Positions 14,695-19,815 of a DNA stretch of 19,815 bases are shown one piece after another. Source of the DNA: Trebonia sp. (GTDB taxonomy: Bacteria > Actinomycetota > Actinomycetes > Streptosporangiales > Streptosporangiaceae); NCBI GenBank assembly GCA_030038035.1, contig JASHPP010000685.1, positions 1 to 19,815 of the forward strand, in the 5' to 3' direction. Under the pieces are notes generated by a model. The model was not told the DNA's origin and searched no databases. It saw nothing but the letters and a program-made list of their open reading frames with translations. Numbering within the stretch: the stretch's first letter is position 1; the number at the start of each line of letters is the position of its first letter. A program made the position numbers and the translations under genes.

Positions 14695-14736
14695 AATGTG
14701 GCATCGAGCCGGTTATAGGCGGCTGACTGTCACATT
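14695..14736. repeat. Compound stem-loop in the intergenic region
   Basis: Outer arms AATGTGGCA and TGTCACATT (one mismatch), a symmetric 3x3 internal loop, inner arms AGCCG and CGGCT, and an 8-nt apical loop GTTATAGG. Nested symmetry over 42 nt suggests an RNA structure or a complex operator. Function unknown. Confidence 0.5.
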
Positions 14737-14936
14737 TATCCGGCTGAGTGCTGCCAGGGCGGCCCCCGCTAGCGGCAGATCGGCGCGTTACCAGGACGCG
14801 ACCTTCCCAAGACGTGAGACAGAGCCCTGGGTCCGATTTGCCGGGATTATGGTGGTCAGTCCCCTGCCTGGCGGACCCGGCCGCCGCCGCCGCCAACCCG
14901 GCAGCAAGACAGGCCGCGGCGTGCGGCGGGCCGGGA

Positions 14937-15009
14937 GAAACGGGAACCGTGGGCCGGGGGTAGGGGGGTGAAACGGGAGCCGGGGCCGGAGTATGAAACG
15001 GGAGCCGGG
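14937..15009 (+). repeat. Three GAAACGGGA(G/A)CCG repeats within a G-run cluster
   Basis: Copies start at 14937, 14970 and 14995; the last two are identical over 15 nt. G-runs at 14942, 14951, 14956, 14963, 14975 and 14982 with short loops meet the usual G-quadruplex pattern. Confidence 0.6.
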
Positions 15010-15399
15010 AATCGCGAGCCGGGCGGGTGGCGGTGGCCGGGGCGGCGGCTGGCGAGTCGCAGCAGGTCACGAGGCAAATGGGAACGGTCACAGAATATAC
15101 GCCGGCGGCGCGGGCGGCCTTTCGGGCGTTACTGCCGGGTAGCCCTTTTGGGCCGTATAGGAGAACTTGCTACTTATCGCGTCGCGCCGCCCGACATGAC
15201 AGTGGAGCGAGTCGGGGCCCGGGGTCGGCTAAGGCGGGCTAAGGCGCACGAAAACGAAGGCTAGCAGCGGAAACTCGCCAGGCTGGCGGATTCCGCGCCG
15301 GGAAGCCGACCGCGATAGTGGATCCCACGCCGGCGGAGGCCACCGCCGAAAGAATGCGCGGTGAATAGGGTATCCGGGTCATCAGGGAGCCTTAGATAT

Positions 15400-15413
15400 A
15401 CGTGATGTCACGT
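15400..15413. promoter_or_regulatory. Dyad upstream of the ArsR-family gene
   Basis: ACGTGA and TCACGT flank TG, 50 bp before the start codon. ArsR-family repressors bind such dyads in their own promoters; assignment is inference. Confidence 0.4.
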
Positions 15414-15462
15414 TATCGCCGGATCGGTAGCAGGAGACCCCGGTGCGCGTAAGTATTTACCC

Positions 15463-15816
15463 ATGACGAATCCGATGGAACTCATCGCCGAACCCGTCGC
15501 TGAGTTTCCTTGCCCGCCGCTCGGCGCGGCGGAGCTTTCGGCCGCAGACGCCGAACGCATGGCCGGGATGTTCAAGGCGCTCGCCGACCCGGTTCGGCTG
15601 CGGCTCTTCTCCCGGGTCGCCGCGCACCACAGCGGAGAAGCCTCCGTGTGCGACATACAGAACGTGGGAGTGTCACAGCCGACGGTCAGCCATCACCTGA
15701 AGAAGCTCAGGGAGGCGGGCCTGATTATCTCCGAGCGCAGGGGCACCTGGGTGTACTGCCGGGTCGCGCCAGGCGTGCTTCCCGCGATGGCCCGGATGCT
15801 CGCGCCGAAAGACTGA
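15463..15816 (+). CDS. ArsR/SmtB-family transcriptional regulator
   Basis: 117 residues with the ArsR winged helix: FKALADPVRLRLFSRVA (38-53), recognition region VGVSQPTVSHHLKKLREAGLI (68-88), wing SERRGTWVYCRV. The organisation resembles actinobacterial arsenite sensors, where an N-terminal CC pair and CVCD in the helix before the recognition helix bind As(III). Here only C17 (FPCPPL), C63 (ASVCDI) and C99 remain, so metal or metalloid sensing is possible with a changed ligand set. TAAGTA lies 7 nt before ATG 15463 and no Shine-Dalgarno is present, fitting a leaderless start, though the hexamer is a poor -10. No arsenic or metal transporter gene is adjacent; the next gene has its own promoter-like signal. 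A target elsewhere, or autoregulation only, is likely. Confidence 0.88.
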   Translation: MTNPMELIAEPVAEFPCPPLGAAELSAADAERMAGMFKALADPVRLRLFSRVAAHHSGEASVCDIQNVGVSQPTVSHHLKKLREAGLIISERRGTWVYCRVAPGVLPAMARMLAPKD

Positions 15817-15828
15817 CCGCGCAGGCGG

Positions 15829-15854
15829 CGGGGGGGTGAGCCGGGGGGTGAGCG
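15829..15854 (+). repeat. Direct repeat of a GGGGGGTGAGC unit after the arsR-type gene
   Basis: GGGGGGTGAGC occurs twice in succession separated by C, adding long G-runs between the ArsR-family gene and isochorismate synthase. No function is evident. Confidence 0.5.
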
Positions 15855-15880
15855 GGAGGAATCGAGCGACGCAAAGGAGC

Positions 15881-15903
15881 GGCGGCCCGGCCACTCGGCC
15901 GCC
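15881..15903 (+). terminator. Stem-loop between arsR-type and isochorismate synthase genes
   Basis: GGCGGCC and GGCCGCC form a 7-bp GC stem with a 9-nt loop, then ATTCCTT. It could end the ArsR-family transcript; the T-tract is weak. Confidence 0.45.
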
Positions 15904-15920
15904 ATTCCTTACCTGACCAT

Positions 15921-15926
15921 TACAAT
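15921..15926 (+). promoter_or_regulatory. -10 box of the isochorismate synthase operon (leaderless start)
   Basis: TACAAT (one mismatch to TATAAT) with 8 nt to ATG 15935. No recognisable -35 17 bp upstream, where the terminator hairpin ends. Confidence 0.5.
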
Positions 15927-15934
15927 TGCCTCTC

Positions 15935-17227
15935 ATGGCGGAGCCGTACGGGAACTATCGCGACACCGACGGACAGCCGGGCGGGGACTACGGAGGCGAG
16001 CACCTCGTGGTGCGCTGCACGGTGGTCCCCGATCCGGGCGATCTGCTCAGCAGGCTTCCCGAGCCAGCCGCCCTCGCGTGGATTCGGCACGGGACCGGGC
16101 TGGCGGGATGGGGCGAGGCGGCCCGGGTGACACTGCCCGCCGGCGAGGACAGGTTCACCGTCGGCGAGAAGTGGCTGCGCGAGGTGTTCGAGGGCGCGGA
16201 CGTCCGGGACGAGGCCGGGCGCAGGGGATCCGGGCTTGTCGCGTTCGGCAGCTTCACGTTCGGCGACTGCTCAGAAGGCTCGGTGCTCATCGTCCCGCGC
16301 GCGGTGCTCGGGCGTGATGGCAGCGGCACCGGGTGGCTGACCACGATCACCCCCGCGGGCGAGCCCGCGTGGCACGCGGCGCGGCAGCGGGCGCTGACCG
16401 CGCCGGAACAAATCAGATGGCACGACGGGTCGCTGTCGGCGCTGGAGTGGGAGCAGGCGGTCGCCACGGCTGTGGGCCGGATCACCCGGGGCGACCTGCG
16501 CAAGGTGGTGCTCGCCCGGGACCTGCACGCGTCCGCCGCCGCGCCGGTCGACGCCCGGGTGCTGCTGCGCCGGCTGGCCGCCAGGTACCCGGACTGCTAC
16601 ACGTTCGCCTGCGCCGGGCTGGTCGGCGCGACGCCCGAGCTGCTGATCCGCAGGGACGGCCGCGAGGTGAGCTCGCTGGTCCTCGCGGGCACGATGCCGC
16701 GCGGCGCGAGCGCCGCCGCGGACGCCAGGCTCGCGGCGGAGCTCGTCGGCTCGGCCAAGGAGAACGAGGAGCACCGATACGCCGCCGCGTCCCTGCGCGA
16801 GGCGCTCGCCCCGCTGTGCCTGACCCTCGAACTGTCCACGGTGCCCGAGCTGGTCAGGTTCGCCAACGTGCAGCACCTCGCGACCCGGGTGCATGGCACG
16901 CTCGCCGTCGACCGGTCCGCGCTCGCCCTGGCGGGCTCGCTGCACCCCACCGCCGCGGTCGGCGGCACCCCGACGGACGCCGCGGTCGAGCTGATCAGAG
17001 AACTCGAGAGCATGGACAGGGAGCGCTACGCCGGCCCGGTCGGCTGGATGGACACGAACGGGAACGGCGAGTGGGGCATCGCGCTGCGCTGCGCGCAGCT
17101 CGCCGGGAACCGGGCGCGGCTGTTCGCCGGGTGCGGCATCGTGGCGGGCTCCGACCCGGCCGCCGAACTAGCCGAGACCCAGGTGAAGTTCCGGCCGATG
17201 CAGACCGCGTTGGAGCAGGCCGACTAA
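15935..17227 (+). CDS. menF: Isochorismate synthase (MenF/DhbC type)
   Basis: 430 residues of the chorismate-utilising family, converting chorismate to isochorismate in the cytoplasm. Seen directly: KVVLARDL with Lys190 (general base position, EntC Lys147), GATPELLIRR with Glu235 (general acid, EntC Glu197), SLHPTAAVGGTP (335-346), ERYAGPVGWMDTNGNGEWG (363-381) and GCGIVAGSDP with ETQVKFRPM (399-422). This is the isochorismate synthase pattern rather than anthranilate or aminodeoxychorismate synthase. In an actinomycete without a siderophore cluster beside it, menaquinone biosynthesis is the likely role; salicylate or catechol siderophores are alternatives. ATG 15935 is preferred over an in-frame TTG at 15926, which lies in the -10. 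The stop TAA shares a base with the next ATG (TAATG), implying translational coupling. Confidence 0.88.
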   Translation: MAEPYGNYRDTDGQPGGDYGGEHLVVRCTVVPDPGDLLSRLPEPAALAWIRHGTGLAGWGEAARVTLPAGEDRFTVGEKWLREVFEGADVRDEAGRRGSGLVAFGSFTFGDCSEGSVLIVPRAVLGRDGSGTGWLTTITPAGEPAWHAARQRALTAPEQIRWHDGSLSALEWEQAVATAVGRITRGDLRKVVLARDLHASAAAPVDARVLLRRLAARYPDCYTFACAGLVGATPELLIRRDGREVSSLVLAGTMPRGASAAADARLAAELVGSAKENEEHRYAAASLREALAPLCLTLELSTVPELVRFANVQHLATRVHGTLAVDRSALALAGSLHPTAAVGGTPTDAAVELIRELESMDRERYAGPVGWMDTNGNGEWGIALRCAQLAGNRARLFAGCGIVAGSDPAAELAETQVKFRPMQTALEQAD

Positions 17228-18234
17228 TGAGGCGCGTGGACATCTGGTCCGCGGCGCGCACGGACGTGCTCGGCACCCCCTACGAAGCCCTGGACCTGCC
17301 GCTCGGCGAGGACTTCGAAGGTCCCGTCGTCGCCACGCTCATCCGCTACCGGGCGGGCGCGGCAGGCGCCGGCCGGGATCGCGGCGGCGGGCGCGCGGTT
17401 CTCTACCTGCCTGGCTACAACGACTATTTCTTCCACAGGCACGTCGCGGAGTTCTTCACCGCCCGCGGCGTCAATTTCTACGCCCTCGACATCCGTAAGT
17501 GCGGCCGCGCCTGCCAGCCCGGCCAAACCCGGAATCTGTGCCATGCCATCGGCGATTACTTTCCCGAGATAGACGCCGCGGCCGACATCATAGGCAACGC
17601 CGACGGGAACGGCCGCCTGCTGCTGAGCGGCCACTCGACCGGCGGTCTCATCGCCGCGCTGTGGCTGGCGGCCGCGGCTGGCTCCGGTGCCGGGAGCCGG
17701 GTGACCGGCCTGTTCCTGAACAGCCCGTTCCTGAGTACGGGCGTGCCGCCCGGCGTCCAGGCGGTGCTGAACCCGACGCTGCGGCTCATCACGGCGCGCA
17801 GGCCCGCGGCCGCCTTCCCGCGCGGCATGTCCGGCCGCTACGGGCAGAGCCTGCACGTCGACTACGGCGGAGAGTGGGAATTCAACAAGGACTGGAAGTC
17901 GACCGCGGGGACACGGCTGCGGCTGGACTGGCTGGCGGCCGTGCACGACGGGCAGCGCCGGGTGCGGGCCGGACTGGGCATCCAGGTGCCGATCCTGGTC
18001 GTGTGCGCGGCGCGGAGCTCGGGCGGGAAGGCCAGCCTGGAGGAAATGCGGCGCAGTGACAGCGTGCTCGATGTCGGCTCCATGGTCAGGCTGTCGGCCA
18101 GGCTCGGGGATGACGTCACGGCCGTGCCCATCGACGACGCCTGCCATGATGTGCTGCTGTCCTGCGCGGCGGCGCGCGATCGCGCGTTCGCGGTCCTCGA
18201 TGGCTGGCTGACCGCGCTACCCGGCATGGCATGA
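17227..18234 (+). CDS. Alpha/beta hydrolase (lysophospholipase/serine hydrolase type)
   Basis: 335 residues. YLPGYNDYFFHRHVAEFF (60-77) is the first strand and oxyanion region, GHSTGG gives nucleophile Ser137, the likely acid is Asp282 in SDSVLDVG, and the base is His307 in DDACHDVLLS. The triad is complete. The architecture (hydrolysis of an ester or lipid-like substrate) resembles the monoglyceride lipase/lysophospholipase group. MenH, the SHCHC synthase of the menaquinone pathway, has the same fold, but the sequence does not show clear MenH features, so that role is only a possibility raised by coupling to isochorismate synthase. The frame is open far upstream inside the preceding gene; ATG 17227 is chosen for the TAATG overlap. 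The end overlaps the next gene by 4 nt (ATGA). Confidence 0.85.
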   Translation: MRRVDIWSAARTDVLGTPYEALDLPLGEDFEGPVVATLIRYRAGAAGAGRDRGGGRAVLYLPGYNDYFFHRHVAEFFTARGVNFYALDIRKCGRACQPGQTRNLCHAIGDYFPEIDAAADIIGNADGNGRLLLSGHSTGGLIAALWLAAAAGSGAGSRVTGLFLNSPFLSTGVPPGVQAVLNPTLRLITARRPAAAFPRGMSGRYGQSLHVDYGGEWEFNKDWKSTAGTRLRLDWLAAVHDGQRRVRAGLGIQVPILVVCAARSSGGKASLEEMRRSDSVLDVGSMVRLSARLGDDVTAVPIDDACHDVLLSCAAARDRAFAVLDGWLTALPGMA

Positions 18235-19079
18235 AGAGAGGTGACGAAACGGTGGCCGACTACCGGGAAATCAACCGGGCGAACTGGGACGAGCGGGTGC
18301 CCGCCCACGTGGCGTCGCCCGGGTACGCCGTCAGCCGGTTCACCGCCGACCCGGGCTTCCTCAGCCAGGTGGTCCGGTTCGACCTGCCGCGCCTCGGCGA
18401 CATCGCCGGGCTGCGCGGGGTTCACCTGCAGTGTCACATCGGCACCGACACGGTGTCGCTGGCCCGGCTCGGCGCGTCGATGACCGGCCTGGACTTCTCC
18501 GCGCCCGCCGTCGCGGCGGCCCGCGAACTCGCCGCCGCGACCGGGGCCGACGCGACGTTCGCCGAAGCCGAGGTCTACGCGGCGCCGGACGTCCTGGGCA
18601 GGGGCGGCTTCGACCTCGTGTACACCGGCGTCGGCGCGCTGTGCTGGCTGCCTGACATCCGCCGCTGGGCCGGGGTCGTCGGCGCGCTGCTGCGCCCGGG
18701 CGGCCGGCTCTTCATCCGCGAGGGCCACCCCATGCTCTGGGCGCTTGACGACGAACGCGCCGACGGCCTGCTCGTGGTCAAGTACCCGTACTTCGAGCGG
18801 GCCGAGCCGATGGTGTTCGACCAGGACGGCACCTACGTCGACACCGACGCGGCCTTCACGCACAACGTCACGCACGTGTGGAACCACGGCCTCGGCGAGA
18901 TCGTCACGGCGCTGCTCGAGGCAGGACTGGCGGTCACCGCCCTGGCCGAGCACGACAGCGTCCCCTGGGACGCGCTCCCCGGGAAGATGGCGCGGGCCGG
19001 GGACGGGGAATGGCGCCTCGCCGACGACCCGTCCCGCCTCCCGCACAGCTACACCCTGCAGGCCGTCAAGACCGGCTAG
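18231..19079 (+). CDS. Class I SAM-dependent methyltransferase
   Basis: 282 residues from ATG 18231, or about 275 if GTG 18252 (behind AGAGGTG at 9 nt) is used. The N-terminal YREINRANWDERVPAH and motif I VHLQCHIGTDTVSLARLGA (64-82), with LDFS, then FDLVYTGVGALCWLPD and LLRPGGRLFIREGHP, define a Rossmann-fold methyltransferase of the QCHxGxDT subgroup. The substrate is unknown; this is not a UbiE/MenG-type sequence, so a role in demethylmenaquinone methylation is not supported. The ATGA overlap with the hydrolase shows it is the third gene of the same operon. A T-rich segment with a G-U containing hairpin follows near 19118-19152. Confidence 0.87.
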   Translation: MKRGDETVADYREINRANWDERVPAHVASPGYAVSRFTADPGFLSQVVRFDLPRLGDIAGLRGVHLQCHIGTDTVSLARLGASMTGLDFSAPAVAAARELAAATGADATFAEAEVYAAPDVLGRGGFDLVYTGVGALCWLPDIRRWAGVVGALLRPGGRLFIREGHPMLWALDDERADGLLVVKYPYFERAEPMVFDQDGTYVDTDAAFTHNVTHVWNHGLGEIVTALLEAGLAVTALAEHDSVPWDALPGKMARAGDGEWRLADDPSRLPHSYTLQAVKTG

Positions 19080-19117
19080 TCCCCGCCGGGGAACCGGCTT
19101 GGGCTGGGGAGACGGCC

Positions 19118-19152
19118 GGGACCGTTCGGGGAAATCATCTTTTTTATCCTGA
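19118..19152 (+). terminator. Weak hairpin with T-rich loop after the methyltransferase gene
   Basis: CGTTCGGG can pair with CCTGAACG (8 bp with one G-U) around a 17-nt loop containing six T. It is not a canonical terminator because the T-run is in the loop; another possible ACGG/CCGT stem lies just upstream. Confidence 0.3.
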
Positions 19153-19220
19153 ACGAAAGGTTGCGGCTGCATGGCGCGCAGGTGAATTCCCGCCGGTTCG
19201 CCGCGCCTGGTCTCGACTTG

Positions 19221-19283
19221 TATCTGTTATAGAACTACTTTCCTATCTGTGATAGAAGTAATTAAAGTTCTGCTACAGAGGCA
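19221..19283. promoter_or_regulatory. Three direct repeats phased at exactly 23 bp upstream of pstB
   Basis: TATCTGTTATAGAACTA (19221) and TATCTGTGATAGAAGTA (19244) differ at two of 17 positions; a diverged third unit GTTCTGCTACAGAGGCA starts at 19267, again 23 bp on. Each unit holds a short imperfect dyad TCTG-N3-(T/C)AGA. The block is strikingly A/T-rich for this genome. Two helical turns of spacing suggest cooperative binding by a regulator on one DNA face, perhaps a phosphate-response regulator. Confidence 0.65.
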
Positions 19284-19332
19284 AACAGCGAGGGAATCAC
19301 CAGCAATCCGCAAGCTGAGGGCGAGGCAGCCG

Positions 19333-19815
19333 ATGCCGATTGATTCTGACCCGACCGAACGGACCGCCGCGGGCCCCGCCCCCGCGGCGGGAGCGGTCGG
19401 CATGTCGGCCGTGGACCTGACGCTGGGCTACGGTCCGAACACGGTGCTGCGCGACGTGACGCTCGACTTCCAGCCGGGCAAGATCACGGCGCTGCTCGGC
19501 CCGACCGGTTCAGGCAAGTCGACCCTGCTGCGCACGCTGAACCGGATGAACGACAAGGTCAGCGGCTACCGGCGCACGGGCGACGTCACGCTCGGCGGGC
19601 TGAGCATCTGGTCGCCGGCGCTGCACCCGATGGCGCTGCGCCGCAAGGTCGGGATGCTCTTCCAGCGGCCGAACCCGTTCCCGATGTCGATCGCCGACAA
19701 CGTGGTCGCGGGCGTGCGGGCCTACGAGCGGGTGCCGCGCGCGCAGCTGCGGGACATCGCCGAGCAGCGGCTGCGCGCCGTGGGGCTGTGGGACGCGCTG
19801 TCCGGGCGGCTGAAG
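19333..19815 (+). CDS. pstB: Phosphate ABC transporter ATP-binding protein PstB (5' part, continues past window)
   Basis: 161 codons, open to the right edge, about 60% of a normal PstB. After a 24-residue Ala/Pro-rich extension come VDLTLGYGPNTVLRDVTLDF, Walker A GPTGSGKST (55-63), then the PstB-specific LLRTLNRMND and the Q-loop region VGMLFQRPNPFPMSIADNVV. The last two blocks distinguish PstB from other ABC ATPases. It energises high-affinity phosphate uptake with PstSCA on the cytoplasmic face. GAGG lies 6 nt before ATG 19333. No pstS, pstC or pstA precedes it in view, so it is either the first gene of its operon or a stand-alone copy. The repeat block 50-110 bp upstream is the probable control region. 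Confidence 0.9.
   Translation, partial: MPIDSDPTERTAAGPAPAAGAVGMSAVDLTLGYGPNTVLRDVTLDFQPGKITALLGPTGSGKSTLLRTLNRMNDKVSGYRRTGDVTLGGLSIWSPALHPMALRRKVGMLFQRPNPFPMSIADNVVAGVRAYERVPRAQLRDIAEQRLRAVGLWDALSGRLK

Larger units (their letters stand above)
14492..15462. other. Gene-free region of about 970 bp
   Basis: No frame here has family resemblance or consistent coding bias; the longest (14576-15091 minus) runs through the terminator hairpin. It holds the terminator at 14603, a compound hairpin at 14695-14736, a G-rich block at 14942-14985, three short GAAACGGGA repeats (14937, 14970, 14995), a GCCC-TTTT-GGGC hairpin near 15142-15153, and the ArsR promoter region with a dyad at 15400-15413. An untranslated RNA cannot be excluded. 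Confidence 0.6.

Noticed and set aside
14937..15009. Short repeats considered as a CRISPR array
   Set aside because: Only three imperfect 13-15-nt copies with uneven spacing (33 and 25 nt), no spacer-like uniformity and no cas genes.
14576..15264. Small open frames in the intergenic region (14576-15091 minus, 14968-15264 and 15027-15242 plus)
   Set aside because: No convincing start signals or family resemblance; some run through the terminator hairpin or repeats, and residue composition is random-like.
17227..18234. Assigning the hydrolase as MenH
   Set aside because: Only the fold and operon position support it; the sequence looks more like lysophospholipase-type hydrolases, so no symbol was given.
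1..19815. tRNA, rRNA, insertion sequence or prophage
   Set aside because: Reading both strands of the intergenic stretches showed no cloverleaf with CCA-end pattern, no rRNA-like sequence, no transposase motifs and no terminal inverted repeats with target duplications.

Overview
The window is chromosomal DNA of very high GC with strong G/C preference at third codon positions. PucR, DUF3040, FmdB and Rv2578c-type radical SAM proteins, plus many start codons placed 7-9 nt behind a -10 box (leaderless style), point to an actinomycete (Actinomycetota), probably non-mycobacterial. Genus cannot be fixed from this alone. I see no rRNA, tRNA, CRISPR array, transposase or phage gene. The one clear selfish element is an intein carrying a LAGLIDADG homing endonuclease.

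Layout. (1) 1-4613, minus strand: a probable operon pucR-type regulator -> homocysteine S-methyltransferase/MTHFR-like fusion -> Tat-exported N,N-dimethylformamidase-beta-like protein, which runs off the left edge. (2) 4614-6617: a divergent region with a 16-bp palindrome, a zinc-ribbon/coiled-coil reading frame, and an aldehyde dehydrogenase in the same frame with its own internal promoter. (3) 6696-9435, plus: DUF1003 membrane protein, DHA2-type MFS exporter with two overlapping operator-like dyads, FmdB-type zinc ribbon. (4) 9432-10943, minus: a second DHA2 exporter, also with a dyad on its -10. (5) 11155-12156: an unrecognised protein convergent with, and overlapping, a DUF3040 membrane protein. 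(6) 12386-14491: an intein-containing Rv2578c-family radical SAM protein with a LexA-like box on its promoter and a clamp-binding-like C-terminus. (7) 14492-15462: about 970 bp without a supported gene, holding a terminator, a compound hairpin, a G-quadruplex candidate and short repeats. (8) 15463-19079, plus: an ArsR-family regulator, then a tight operon isochorismate synthase -> alpha/beta hydrolase -> methyltransferase. (9) 19080-19815: three 23-bp-phased direct repeats, then the 5' part of pstB.

How the parts may work together. The left operon plus aldehyde dehydrogenase looks like a regulated catabolic or one-carbon locus: amide hydrolysis, methyl transfer to homocysteine, aldehyde oxidation. 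Substrates are unknown, and the MTHFR-like domain lacks the residues expected for catalysis. The radical SAM gene looks like a DNA-damage-response gene whose Fe-S motif is completed only after protein splicing. Isochorismate synthase implies menaquinone (or less likely salicylate/siderophore) biosynthesis, but no other men gene is in view. Both exporters have operator-like dyads without a linked regulator gene.
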